Of a stretch of DNA of 64,000 nt, positions 44,883 through 54,441 are shown one piece after another. This DNA comes from an uncultured Butyricimonas sp. (lineage in GTDB: Bacteria > Bacteroidota > Bacteroidia > Bacteroidales > Marinifilaceae): the NCBI GenBank assembly GCA_944321845.1, contig CALUMT010000040.1:1-64000 (forward strand), written 5' to 3'. The position numbers and the translations under genes were made by a program. The notes beneath the pieces are model-generated. The model made no database searches and had not been told where the DNA came from. It saw only the letters and a program-made list of their open reading frames with translations. Positions within the stretch are counted from its first letter, which is position 1, and each line of letters opens with the position of its first letter.

Positions 44883-46825
44883 ATGAAGTATTTTAGTTTA
44901 ATATGGATAAGTTTTCTATTGTTTTTAGGTGGGTGCGATTATTTAGATGTGGTTCCAAAGAATGATATACAAACGATAGAATCTATTTTTGAAAAAAAGA
45001 AGATGTTAGTTTATGGATGAAGTCTTGTTACGTATTATTGACAGATCCGATTTCCTCTGTTTTTGAAAATCCTGCTTTTGCAGGAGCAGATGAGGTGATT
45101 GCAGGTGAATATATAAGACAGAATTTGTCTGTTTATAGGCCAGGTGTACGACCTACTATTCCGAAATTTTCGGGGCTTTTTATTGGAGACGGTTTACAAA
45201 TGGTGCAAGAACCTTATGGTAATATTTGGAAAAAAGATCTTTTCTATGCAGGGATACGTTATTGTAATATCTTTTTTGAGAATATCGGGAATGTTTATAA
45301 TATGCAAGATAGCGAAAAGCGATTATGGACAGCAGAGATGAAGGCTTTAAAGGCTCATTTTTATTTTGAATTGATGCGTCGTTATGGTCCGATTATTTTG
45401 GTCCCTGAAAATATTCCCGTAAATTCTGAAATAGAAATCATGCAGCAGCCTCGTTCTCCAATTGATTCATGTGTTAAAGAAATAGTAACTTTACTTGATG
45501 ACGCAATGAAGGATCTTCTTCCGATGAATCAGAAAGAACAAACTCATTGGACTTATCATAATTTGGAATCGGCAGCAATGTTGAAGGCTCAGGTCTTATT
45601 ATATGCAGCTTCTCCGTTGTTTAATGGAAATCCAAATTATTCTAATTTTGTGAATAAAAAAGGAGAACATTTGGTAAATTCGACTTATGATAAAGAAAAA
45701 TGGCGAATTGCAGCAGAAGCAGCAGATTCTGCAATTCAAATTTGTTTGCAAGGCGGAAAAAAATTGATATCAGGTAATGTATCCCAAAGTTCTAAATTAT
45801 TAAATACTATGTTGGATTTGGAGCAATCAGTTTTAGCTCAAAATTTTGTAAATGATGAAGCGATATTTATGGTGCGTCCACAAGGAATTGCTTATAATTT
45901 TTGGTTTTCTTGGACGTTACCTTATTTTAAAAGTACTGATATAACTCATTATAATGGTAGTGTTTTGAGCTGTATAGCTCCAACAATGAAAATAGTTGAG
46001 ATGTATTATACAGATCACGGTCTACGGGCTTATTTTTCTCGTTATCAGATGAGTAAAGAAACTAACACAGAGTACCGGGATGTTGTTCCTTTGCAAATGG
46101 ATGTTTTAGGTCTGCATTTACGTCGAGAGCCTCGTTTTTATGCAAGTATTGCAGCGGATCGTACTTATTGGCAAAGGGGAAAAGGAGAATATAATAAATT
46201 GCTGGTGACTGCTTATCAAGGAGAACAATTTGGATCTCATGTTTCTTTTATTAATAATTCTTATCCTCAGAATTTAAGTGGTTATTGGATGAAAAAAGGA
46301 ACATATTCAGATGTATCTACAAGAGAATATTCTTTAGTTACAGATAGAGAAGAAGCTGCCATTATTTTCCGCTTTGCAGAACTTTATTTAATGAGTGCCG
46401 AAGCTTGGAATGAGTATTTGGATATGCCCGATGCTAGGGTTTATAAACCATTAAATAAGGTTCGAGAACGAGCTGGTATTCCTGATGTTGAATCGGCTTG
46501 GGTAAATTACTCTAAAAATCCAGAGAAAGTTTATTCAAAAGAAGGCATGCGGGAGATTATTCGTCAGGAATGGAATATTGAGTTTGCTTTTGAGGGGCGT
46601 CGTTTTTGGAATTTACGTCGTTGGTTGACTGCTACAGAGGAATTGAATAGTGCTCTTTATGGTTGGAATATTTTAGGGAAAACAGCTCAACAATTTTATA
46701 ATAATTTTGAAGGGCCAGTTGTGGTTTGGTCTAAGCGTGAATTTATCGCTCCTCGAGATTATCTTTTCCCAATACGTAGTGAAGAAGTATTAGTTTCTGG
46801 GTGTGTACAAAATCCAGGTTGGTAA
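44883..46825 (+). pseudogene. SusD/RagB-like lipoprotein, locus 2, with a 5' frameshift
   Basis: The ATG at 44883 opens a good lipoprotein signal (FLLFLGGCDYLDVVPKND) but the frame stops at 45017-45019. The body of SusD continues in another frame from about 45017 (WMKSCYVLLTDPISSVFE) to 46825, with the C-terminal signature RQEWNIEFAFEGRRFWNLRR. The shift falls in a run of seven A at 44992-44998: one more A would join the two parts. Without the signal, the remaining 602-residue part would not be exported. It could be a real mutation, a reversible slippage site or a sequence error. A+T rich throughout. Confidence 0.88.
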
Positions 46826-46847
46826 TAATAGAACAAATGAATTTGTT

Positions 46848-47069
46848 ATGAAAAGAATTGTTTTGATAATGTTGTTTATGCAGTGGTTTTTAATGGGGTG
46901 GCAAAATGAAAATGACTCTTTTTTTGATATGCCATTAACGAAAGAAGATCTTACGTTTAAATCAATAGCAGGGGGAGCGATTATGTATTATAAATTACCA
47001 GATGATAGTGATATTGTGGGTATTCGTGTCCGTTATAAGGATGCTTTTATCGTTGTTTTTCCTTTGTGA
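46848..47069 (+). pseudogene. Truncated surface lipoprotein gene (DUF4959-like N terminus)
   Basis: Only 73 residues: a signal-like start (VLIMLFMQWFLMGWQNE; the usual lipobox Cys is missing, with Trp-Gln there), then MPLTKEDLTFKSIAGGAIMYYKLPDDSDIVGIRVRYKDA. The GGAIMYYKLPDD part is typical of DUF4959 proteins that normally follow susD and run to several hundred residues. Similarity stops at RYKDA, at about 47040, where composition also changes and the signal peptide of the thioredoxin gene begins in another frame. It therefore looks cut by a recombination junction. Confidence 0.7.
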
Positions 47070-48111
47070 AATTTCGGTTTGGGCGCAGCAGATTGGTTAT
47101 ACGATCAGAGGAACAATTGCTGGAAAAGATAATACTTTGTTAACATTGGTTGTGGCCAAGGGAGTGGAACTGGATACCTTGGGTACGACTTCCTTGTCGC
47201 GAGGAAGTTTTGATTTCTCGGGAAAGGTGGATGGCGTGCGTTCCGGGTATATTCTGGCTCCCGGGGGACAGCTGGTGGCCTCGTTTATGCTGGAAAACGC
47301 GGATTACACGATTTCCGATGGAGGTATAGTTACTGGTGGTGGTCCTGCGCAAGCCTTGTTTGCCCGGTTCAATGCCTTGAACGAGGAGTTGCTCGTGGAA
47401 CGGAAGAAACTGGAAGAGGCTTACCGGGAAGCGGAAGCGGCCGGAGATTCCAAGAAAGCACAGGCCGTTGATGCCCGATTCCGGGATTTCTTGGCCGACA
47501 TGCAGGCCCGGGAATTGAAATTGTTGATGGAAAACGCGGATTCTTATGTTGCTGCCCACGTGGTGGCTTCAACGATGACCGAGGTGGGTTTGGAGAAATT
47601 ACGGCAGCGGTTTGAGTTATTAGGTGAATCGGCTAAAGCAAGTGACTGGGGAAAGGCTATCGAGGATCAGATTATTCGTTACGAGCGGGTAGAAGTAGGG
47701 GGAATAGCCCCGGACTTTGAAATCCCTTCGCGGGATGGTGGGGTGGTAAGCCTGCAAGGGACAAAGGCCAAGGTGAAGATTATTGATTTCTGGGCTTCAT
47801 GGTGTGCCCCTTGTCGTCAGGGAAACGTGAACCTGGTGAAGCTTTACCAGCAGTATCGCCCCCGGGGATTGGAAATTATCAGTGTTTCGCTGGATGATAA
47901 CCGTCAGGCGTGGGAAAAGGCTTGCGGCGAGGATGGAATGTTGTGGTTGAACGGGAGTGATTTGAAAGGACAATTTTCACCCCTGGTATCCCTGTATTGC
48001 TTGCGGGGAATCCCGGCCAATTTCATCTTGGACGAGGAAAATCGTATCGTTGCCAAGAATCTTTTCGGGAAACAATTGCAACAAAAGATTGCAGAGTTGT
48101 TAGGTAAATAG
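47041..48111 (+). CDS. TlpA-like thioredoxin-fold protein with DUF4369 domain, 356 aa
   Basis: Signal peptide MLLSLFFLCEISVWAQ, a DUF4369 beta domain (about 18-115, IRGTIAGKDNTLLTLVVAKG), a helical linker rich in Glu, Lys and Ala (about 115-215) and a C-terminal thioredoxin domain (about 220-356) with the redox motif ASWCAPCRQ near residue 250. The predicted role is disulfide reduction in the periplasm. The ATG at 47041 overlaps the end of the truncated lipoprotein frame by 29 bases, an arrangement that appears to come from the junction. G+C is normal. It may have lost its own original promoter and upstream gene. Confidence 0.88.
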   Translation: MLLSLFFLCEISVWAQQIGYTIRGTIAGKDNTLLTLVVAKGVELDTLGTTSLSRGSFDFSGKVDGVRSGYILAPGGQLVASFMLENADYTISDGGIVTGGGPAQALFARFNALNEELLVERKKLEEAYREAEAAGDSKKAQAVDARFRDFLADMQARELKLLMENADSYVAAHVVASTMTEVGLEKLRQRFELLGESAKASDWGKAIEDQIIRYERVEVGGIAPDFEIPSRDGGVVSLQGTKAKVKIIDFWASWCAPCRQGNVNLVKLYQQYRPRGLEIISVSLDDNRQAWEKACGEDGMLWLNGSDLKGQFSPLVSLYCLRGIPANFILDEENRIVAKNLFGKQLQQKIAELLGK

Positions 48112-48162
48112 CTGGTTGTTTGTATATCCAAGAACACTATTTAAAAAGCGTGCTTCTTTTAC

Positions 48163-48217
48163 ATGGACAATCGTCAAGGTTTTGATATCTAGGCGATTGT
48201 CCATTGTTTTTTGTTTT
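48163..48217 (+). terminator. Terminator of uptake locus 2
   Basis: Perfect 11-bp stem (48163-48173 with 48194-48204), 20-base loop, then a T-rich tail (48205-48217). Confidence 0.75.
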
Positions 48218-48282
48218 TGATGGATTTCATGTATTGGTCCATATCTAACCCGCTGTTTATCTGTATTTCACGTTAAGCATCT

Positions 48283-48348
48283 CCGTATCAATTCCGTATC
48301 ATCTGCGTATCATTAGCGTAATGATACGCAAATGATATGTAGATGATT
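48283..48348. repeat. Degenerate 11-base-period array with a 12-bp palindrome
   Basis: Six consecutive 11-base units: CCGTATCAATT (48283), CCGTATCATCT (48294), GCGTATCATTA (48305), GCGTAATGATA (48316), CGCAAATGATA (48327) and TGTAGATGATT (48338). Adjacent units match at 7 to 9 of 11 positions. The first three carry GTATCAT and the last three the reverse complement ATGAT, so the array is a dyad; its centre is a perfect 12-bp inverted repeat (48304-48315 with 48319-48330) around GCG. Confidence 0.75.
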
Positions 48349-48515
48349 TGCAATTTAATTACAAAGTACTGATTATAAGTTACTATTTGTCACGGGTAAA
48401 TAGTGGATGAAACTCCCATGATAGAGAGGAATCTAAAGGCTCGTACCTCACTCTCTTAAAATTGACAATATGTCAAGGTTACACTAAGGTTGCGCCGGGG
48501 ATTCGCCCAGTTCCC

Positions 48516-48614
48516 TCCGAATGACTCTCGTTTCACTCACGTTTCCTCCACGTCGGCAAGCGTCTCTGGTTGGGGAGTCATCCGGGATTGATTCGGGACA
48601 GATGTGGCGAAACT
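48516..48614. repeat. Second degenerate 11-base-period array
   Basis: Nine 11-base units can be written from 48516. The best-matching neighbours are CTCGTTTCACT (48527) with CACGTTTCCTC (48538), and CCGGGATTGAT (48582) with TCGGGACAGAT (48593). GAATGACTC near 48519 and GAGTCATCC near 48575 are inverted copies, so this array too is roughly symmetric. It is more degenerate than the array at 48283. Confidence 0.5.
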
Positions 48615-48733
48615 CGAGCGAGGGGGAGCGATTGCGTGGGGAGGGGGAATGAAGTTTTTCGTGTAAGTTTTTCGGGGGAAAAGGCGGCGAATGTTGCCCG
48701 TTTTTATTAATTTTGTGCAAAACATGGAGGTAT

Positions 48734-50566
48734 ATGGTTGAGAATTATTCGGAAGATTCCATTCGTACGTTGGATTGGAAGGAGCATATCCGCTTGCGGC
48801 CGGGGATGTATATCGGTAAGCTGGGGGATGGTGCGGCTATGGATGATGGTATTTATATCCTGGTAAAGGAAGTGGTGGATAACTCCATCGACGAGTTCGC
48901 GATGGGGGCCGGGCATGAGATTATCATTAACGTGGAGGAACGGATGGTGTCCGTGCGGGATTATGGACGGGGAATTCCCCTCGGGAAACTGGTGGATGTG
49001 TCCTCGAAGATGAACACGGGGGCGAAGTATGATTCCGAGGCTTTCAAAAAGTCGGTGGGGTTGAACGGTGTGGGTATTAAGGCCGTGAATGCCTTGTCGG
49101 AACGATTCTCGATACAGTCGTTCCGGGACGGGGAGACGAAGATGGTGAAGTACAGCCGGGCCGTGATTCTGGAGGAGAGTGAAGTGATGCCCACGAGCGA
49201 ACCGAACGGAACGCTGGTGACGTTCGTGGCGGACAAGGAGTTGTTCGGGAATTACCATTTTATCATGGAATACCTGGAATCCATGTTCAAGAATTACGTG
49301 TTTCTGAATTCCGGGCTGGCGATTATCTTCAATGGCCAGAAGTTTTTTTCCCGGCGGGGACTGTACGATTTGCTGACGGAGAACATGAACGGGGAGGGGT
49401 TGTATCCCATTATTCATCTTAAGGGAACGGATATCGAGATGGCGATGACTCACGGTCGGCAGTACGGGGAGGTGTATTACTCGTTCGTGAACGGGCAGAA
49501 TACCACGCAGGGAGGTACGCATCTGACGGCTTTTCGGGAGGCCGTGGTGAAGACAATCCGGGATTTTTACAAGAAAGATTTTGATTTGAATGATATACGC
49601 GCCTCGATTATCGCCGCTATCAGCATTAAGGTGCAGGAACCGGTGTTCGAGTCGCAGACGAAAACGAAGTTGGGGTCCAAGGACGTGGCGCCGGACGGGC
49701 CGACGGTGCGGAATTTCGTGATGGATTTCGTGACCAAGGAGTTGGACAATTACCTGCACCGGAATCCGGATACGGCGGAGTTGCTGTTGCGCAAGATTAT
49801 CGAGGCGGAGAAGGAACGGAAGGCGATGTCCGGTATCCAGAAGATTGCCCGCGAACGGGCCAAGCAGGTGAGCCTGCATAACCGGAAACTGAGGGATTGC
49901 CGGGTGCATTTCAACACGAACCATGAGCGGAAGACGGAATCCTCGATTTTTATCACGGAGGGTGATTCCGCGAGCGGTTCCATCACCAAGTCGCGGGACG
50001 TGAACACGCAGGCCGTGTTCAGTTTGCGGGGAAAACCGTTGAATTCCTATGGCCTGACGAAGAAGGTGGTGTACGAGAACGAGGAGTTTAATTTGTTGCA
50101 GGCCGCCTTGAATATCGAGGACGGGTTGGACGAGTTGCGCTATAATAACGTGATTATAGCCACGGATGCCGATGTGGACGGAATGCATATCCGTTTGCTG
50201 TTGTTGACCTTCTTCCTGCAATTTTTCCCGGATCTGGTGCGGTCGGGGCATCTGTATATCCTGCAGACTCCCTTGTTCCGGGTTCGCAACAAGAAGGAAA
50301 CGAGGTATTGCTATTCCGACCAGGAACGGGAGACGGCGATCAAGGCCCTGGGGCCGAAGCCGGAGATCACGCGGTTCAAGGGATTGGGTGAGATTTCCCC
50401 GGACGAGTTCCGCGGGTTTATCGGCAAGGATATCCGTCTGGAACCGGTGCGGATGACGAAGTCGGATTCGATAGACGAGATTCTGGCTTATTACATGGGC
50501 AAGAATACGACGGAACGGCAGGATTTTATTATTGATAATTTGTACGTGGAGAAAGATGAGTTATGA
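48734..50566 (+). CDS. parE: DNA topoisomerase IV subunit B, 610 aa
   Basis: ATPase subunit of the enzyme that decatenates daughter chromosomes. GHKL ATPase motifs are [12 protein letters not shown] near 47-58, [10 protein letters not shown] near 77 and [14 protein letters not shown] near 110-123; the TOPRIM motif is [11 protein letters not shown] near 407, and [14 protein letters not shown] follows near 480. The start is the ATG at 48734, 3 bases after a GGAGG Shine-Dalgarno at 48726-48730 that is unusual for Bacteroidota; a TTG further up is rejected. A -7-like TAATTTTG is at 48708-48715. It overlaps parC by 4 bases. Confidence 0.95.
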   Translation: MVENYSEDSIRTLDWKEHIRLRPGMYIGKLGDGAAMDDGIYILVKEVVDNSIDEFAMGAGHEIIINVEERMVSVRDYGRGIPLGKLVDVSSKMNTGAKYDSEAFKKSVGLNGVGIKAVNALSERFSIQSFRDGETKMVKYSRAVILEESEVMPTSEPNGTLVTFVADKELFGNYHFIMEYLESMFKNYVFLNSGLAIIFNGQKFFSRRGLYDLLTENMNGEGLYPIIHLKGTDIEMAMTHGRQYGEVYYSFVNGQNTTQGGTHLTAFREAVVKTIRDFYKKDFDLNDIRASIIAAISIKVQEPVFESQTKTKLGSKDVAPDGPTVRNFVMDFVTKELDNYLHRNPDTAELLLRKIIEAEKERKAMSGIQKIARERAKQVSLHNRKLRDCRVHFNTNHERKTESSIFITEGDSASGSITKSRDVNTQAVFSLRGKPLNSYGLTKKVVYENEEFNLLQAALNIEDGLDELRYNNVIIATDADVDGMHIRLLLLTFFLQFFPDLVRSGHLYILQTPLFRVRNKKETRYCYSDQERETAIKALGPKPEITRFKGLGEISPDEFRGFIGKDIRLEPVRMTKSDSIDEILAYYMGKNTTERQDFIIDNLYVEKDEL

Positions 50567-53226
50567 GTGACGAGATTGATGATATGAATAACGAGGAATT
50601 GGAAGGGGAGGAATCCCGGGAGGTGGTTGCCGGGGAACCGGTGGAGGAGAGCGGAAGTATCCGTTCCATCCAGCATTTGTCCGGGATGTTCGAGAAATGG
50701 TTTTTGGATTACGCCTCCTACGTGATTCTGGAACGGGCTGTGCCTTACGTGAATGACGGGTTGAAACCCGTGCAGCGGAGAATCCTGCATGCCATGAGGG
50801 AAATGGATGACGGGCGATACAACAAGGTGGCGAATATTATCGGGAACACGATGAAGTATCACCCGCACGGGGATGCTTCTATCGGGGATGCCCTGGTGCA
50901 GTTGGGACAGAAGAATCTGCTGGTGGATTGCCAGGGTAACTGGGGAAATATCCTGACGGGGGATTCGGCTGCCGCACCCCGTTATATTGAGGCCCGGTTG
51001 TCGAAGTTTGCCCTGGAGGTGGCTTTTAACCCGAAGACGACGAACTGGAAGTTGTCATACGACGGGCGTAACCGGGAGCCGGTGACGCTGCCGGTGAAGT
51101 TCCCGTTGCTGTTGGCCCAGGGGGTGGAAGGTATTGCCGTGGGGTTGGCCTCAAAGATTTTGCCGCATAACTTTAACGAGTTGCTGGATGCCTGCGTGGC
51201 TTATTTGCAGCATGAGGATTTCGTGTTGTATCCCGATTTCCCGACCGGGGGAATGATTGACGTTTCCAAGTATAATGACGGATTGCGGGGTGGCGTGGTG
51301 AAAATACGCGCCCGGATCGAGAAGGATGCCGGGAACAAGATTCTGCGGATTACGGAAATACCGTTCGGACGGACGACATCTTCCTTGATTGACAGTATCC
51401 TGAAGGCGAACGAGAAGGGGAAAATCAAGATCAAGAAGATAGATGACAATACGGCGGCTCACGTGGAGATCCTGGTGCATCTGGCTCCGGGGGTTTCTTC
51501 GGACAAGACGATAGATGCCCTGTATGCCTGCACGGATTGCGAGTTGTCGATTTCGCCCAATTCCTGCGTGATCGAGAAGGATAAACCGGTGTTCATGCCC
51601 GTGACCGAGATTTTGAAGAAATCGGTGGATGACACGGTGGCCCTGTTGTTGCTGGAGTTGAAGATCCGGTTGGGAGAACTGGAGGCCGATTGGCAGTATT
51701 CTTCCCTGGAGAAGATATTTATCGAGGAACGTATCTACAAGGATAAGGAGTTTGAGGAGAGTCCCACGCTAGAGGCGGTGATTGCCCACGTGCGGGGACG
51801 CCTGGAGCCGTTCTTGCCCCGATTGATTCGTCCCGTGACGGATGAGGATATCAAGCTGCTCCTGGAAATCAAGATGAAGCGTATCCTGAAGTTTAACTCG
51901 GAGCAGGCCGAAAATCATATCCGGGGATTGGAAGAGGAAATTGCCCGGGTAAAGTATGATATAGAGCATATTATTCCCTACGCTATTGCTTATTACCGGA
52001 ATATCAAGGCAAAATACGGGAAAGGACGGGAACGGTTGACGGAAATCCGGAGTTTCGAGAGTATCGAGGCTACAAAGGTAGTGGTGGCCAACGAGAAACT
52101 GTATATCAACCGGGAGGAAGGTTTCGTGGGTACGGCCTTGAAGAAGGATGAATTTGTTTGCGAGTGTTCGGATATTGATGATATTATTGTTTTCCGCAAG
52201 GATGGCACGTATTACGTGACGAAGGTGGCGGATAAGTTGTTCGTGGGGAAGGATGTGTTGTTCGTGAGCGTGTTCAAGAAGAATGACAAGCGGACGATTT
52301 ACAATGTGGCTTACCGGGATGGCCGCTTCGGGGCTTCCTACGTGAAGCGGTTCTTCGTGACCGGGGTGACCAGGGACAAGCAGTATAACCTGACGAAGGG
52401 GACGGCCGGTTCCCGCGTGCTTTATTTCAGTGCGAATGCCAACGGGGAAGCGGAGGTGATTAAGGTCTGCCTGAAGCCTAAACCGGGTATGAAGAAACTG
52501 GTTTTCGAGTACGATTTTGCCGGGTTGGCCATCAAGGGACGGGATTCGCAAGGAAACCTGTTGAGTAAGAATGATATTCATAAAATCTCCCTGGCCCAGA
52601 AAGGGGCCTCTACCCTGGGAGGACGTAAGATATGGATTGACGAGGATGTGCTGCGCCTGAACACGGATGAACGGGGACGCTATCTTGGGGAGTTCCAGGG
52701 GGAAGACCGTATACTGGTGGTAAACAAGAACGGCACGTATTATACCTCGGATTTTGATTTGAGCAATCATTACGAGGAAGGGTATCTCGTCATCGAGAAG
52801 TTTGAGCCGGATAAGGTATGGTCGGCGGTGTTCTATGACGCGGAACAGCAGTATTTTTACCTGAAGCGATTCCGTTTCGAGAATGTGGCCCGGTTGACCG
52901 GTTTTATCGGGGAGACGGAAGGTTCTTATCTGGTTTGCCTGAGTGGTGCGTCTCGCCCGCGTTTCGAGGTGATTTTCGGGGGACGTTACGAGAACCGGCC
53001 GGCGGAGGTTATCATCGCGGACGAGTTTATTGCCGAGAAATCCTATAAGGCTCGCGGAAAGCGCGTGACAAATTACGAGGTGAAGGAAATCCGGGAGATT
53101 GAGCCGTTAGCGGAAGAAACAGACGAAGAGAATGCCGGGGAGGGGGATACGCCTGAGGTGGATTTTGAGGTGACGAATCCGGATATGATCAGTGACGAAC
53201 CGCAGATGACGTTGGATTTCGATTAA
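50563..53226 (+). CDS. parC: DNA topoisomerase IV subunit A, 887 aa
   Basis: DNA-cleaving subunit. The catalytic Tyr is in [14 protein letters not shown] near residue 144; [15 protein letters not shown] near 64-78 and [12 protein letters not shown] near 105-116 are the type IIA winged-helix motifs. The C-terminal half has beta-pinwheel repeats (about 500-830). The tail (about 835-887) is acidic, rich in Glu and Asp. The start ATG overlaps the parE stop (ATGA), so translation is likely coupled. ParC rather than GyrA is chosen from pairing with ParE and the absence of a full GyrA box by eye. Confidence 0.93.
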   Translation: MSDEIDDMNNEELEGEESREVVAGEPVEESGSIRSIQHLSGMFEKWFLDYASYVILERAVPYVNDGLKPVQRRILHAMREMDDGRYNKVANIIGNTMKYHPHGDASIGDALVQLGQKNLLVDCQGNWGNILTGDSAAAPRYIEARLSKFALEVAFNPKTTNWKLSYDGRNREPVTLPVKFPLLLAQGVEGIAVGLASKILPHNFNELLDACVAYLQHEDFVLYPDFPTGGMIDVSKYNDGLRGGVVKIRARIEKDAGNKILRITEIPFGRTTSSLIDSILKANEKGKIKIKKIDDNTAAHVEILVHLAPGVSSDKTIDALYACTDCELSISPNSCVIEKDKPVFMPVTEILKKSVDDTVALLLLELKIRLGELEADWQYSSLEKIFIEERIYKDKEFEESPTLEAVIAHVRGRLEPFLPRLIRPVTDEDIKLLLEIKMKRILKFNSEQAENHIRGLEEEIARVKYDIEHIIPYAIAYYRNIKAKYGKGRERLTEIRSFESIEATKVVVANEKLYINREEGFVGTALKKDEFVCECSDIDDIIVFRKDGTYYVTKVADKLFVGKDVLFVSVFKKNDKRTIYNVAYRDGRFGASYVKRFFVTGVTRDKQYNLTKGTAGSRVLYFSANANGEAEVIKVCLKPKPGMKKLVFEYDFAGLAIKGRDSQGNLLSKNDIHKISLAQKGASTLGGRKIWIDEDVLRLNTDERGRYLGEFQGEDRILVVNKNGTYYTSDFDLSNHYEEGYLVIEKFEPDKVWSAVFYDAEQQYFYLKRFRFENVARLTGFIGETEGSYLVCLSGASRPRFEVIFGGRYENRPAEVIIADEFIAEKSYKARGKRVTNYEVKEIREIEPLAEETDEENAGEGDTPEVDFEVTNPDMISDEPQMTLDFD

Positions 53227-53239
53227 CCCCGGGGACGAG

Positions 53240-53701
53240 ATGAAATATTTTATTGTCGGCTATATGGCCAGCGGCAAGACGACTTTCGGGCAGGTTTTTG
53301 CCCGGGAAGAGGGCTTGCCTTTTATCGATTTGGATGTTGCCGTGGAGGAACGGACAGGGTGTTCTATTCCGGATTTGTTTGCCATGAGGGGAGAGGCGTG
53401 TTTCCGGGAATTGGAGCGGCAGGTGCTGCACGAGTTGGGAGATAGTGACAGGGATTTCGTGTTGGCGACAGGTGGAGGAACCCCTTGTTTCTTCGATAAT
53501 ATGGATTACATGAATTCCCGGGGAGAGACCCTTTTCCTGGATACTCCTTTGGAAGTACTGGTGGAGCGTTTGCTGAAACTTCGGGCATTCCGTCCGTTAC
53601 TTTCGAATGTACGGGATGAGGAGTTGCAGGATTTTGTCGAGCGCCATCGGGCTTCCCGCTTACCTTTTTACACGTTGGCCAAACGAATTATTAATGATTG
53701 A
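53240..53701 (+). CDS. aroK: Shikimate kinase, 153 aa
   Basis: Phosphorylates shikimate in aromatic amino acid synthesis. Walker A is GYMASGKTTFG near 7-17; FIDLDVAVEERTG near 29-41 holds the Mg and shikimate Asp residues; RGEACFRELE near 53-62 and ATGGGTPCF near 77-85 are further hallmarks. The protein is a little shorter than most (about 170) but has all motifs; the lid Arg is within RAFRPLLSN. It lies 13 bases after parC, so probably in the same operon. Confidence 0.92.
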   Translation: MKYFIVGYMASGKTTFGQVFAREEGLPFIDLDVAVEERTGCSIPDLFAMRGEACFRELERQVLHELGDSDRDFVLATGGGTPCFFDNMDYMNSRGETLFLDTPLEVLVERLLKLRAFRPLLSNVRDEELQDFVERHRASRLPFYTLAKRIIND

Positions 53702-53703
53702 TA

Positions 53704-54435
53704 ATGAAATTGCTTGTAGTTGTTTCTTTGTTTTTATGCATGTGTGGAGTTAAGAATTCTCCAATAAAAAGAATTATTGGTAAAGGACTGGTTCCTTGTA
53801 ATTGGATGTATCAATCCGATTCCACGAATACTTATGATGGGCAAACGTGGTATTTTTATGCTAATGTACTTCCGACTGATTCGGTTACGGTTATTGGAGA
53901 GGAATGTTTGGGCGAATTAGGAACAACCTATGCTTTTATTGTTCATAATAGGGATTCTAGATCCCATGACACGTTTTCAGAAGAGTACATTCGGCAGTGG
54001 CGGGATAAGCGTGTGTCTGAAATACAAAAATTGGAAGGACATGTATCTTTGGAGAATATGGATTCTTCTCTGATGGAAAAATTTAGAGGATATTGGTTGT
54101 ACGTGTATAAATACAGGGGGGAATTTTATTTGCATCAGAGATGGGATTGCCTGATGGCCTATGAATTAACGGATTCTACATGGGTACAGATTGATATGGA
54201 AGTATTACCTAATAAGATTTGTGGACTTCAGGGAAATGAGAATATTTTTTATTTGCAATGCAATAACGGGAGGAAGGATATTTTTCGCCGTGTAGATGCT
54301 ACTCGTGAGATTTATAGGGTGAATGAAAATGCTTATATGATTCCCGCTCGTTGTTACCGTAAATTTGAATTAATTGCTTATTGTACTACGGTGGAAGGAT
54401 TGCATGATTATTCTGTCTCTTTTGATGAAGATTGA
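53704..54435 (+). CDS. Lipoprotein of unknown function, 243 aa
   Basis: Signal peptide with lipobox LFLCMCGVK; the Cys is near residue 14. I do not recognise a family. The mature part has many Tyr and Trp residues and reads as beta-rich, with several Cys. Its DNA is clearly richer in A+T than aroK before it and the nuclease after it, which suggests a separate origin. The ATG at 53704 is preferred to a TTG at 53698. It lies 2 bases after the aroK stop and converges on the nuclease gene. Confidence 0.7.
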   Translation: MKLLVVVSLFLCMCGVKNSPIKRIIGKGLVPCNWMYQSDSTNTYDGQTWYFYANVLPTDSVTVIGEECLGELGTTYAFIVHNRDSRSHDTFSEEYIRQWRDKRVSEIQKLEGHVSLENMDSSLMEKFRGYWLYVYKYRGEFYLHQRWDCLMAYELTDSTWVQIDMEVLPNKICGLQGNENIFYLQCNNGRKDIFRRVDATREIYRVNENAYMIPARCYRKFELIAYCTTVEGLHDYSVSFDED

Positions 54436-54441
54436 TTGTTT

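Larger units (their letters stand above)
48112..48733. other. Long intergenic region before parE
   Basis: These 622 bases have no credible gene. From left to right they hold a terminator (48163-48217), an 11-base-period array with a central palindrome (48283-48348), a stretch of about 150 bases in which I see nothing, a second 11-base-period array (48516-48614), a G-rich stretch, and a TAATTTTG box at 48708-48715 just before parE. Confidence 0.65.

Noticed and set aside
48304-48330. Reading the palindrome as a plain transcription terminator
   Set aside because: There is no T run on either side, and a good terminator for the thioredoxin gene already lies at 48163-48217. It is better explained as the centre of the 11-base array.
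48707-50251. A 514-codon open frame on the minus strand opposite parE
   Set aside because: It mirrors the parE reading frame, is rich in His, Arg and Pro as antisense frames of such genes are, and has no domain. parE on the plus strand has all catalytic motifs.
51769-52770. A 333-codon minus-strand frame opposite parC
   Set aside because: Same reason: His/Arg-rich shadow with no recognisable domain under a well-supported parC.
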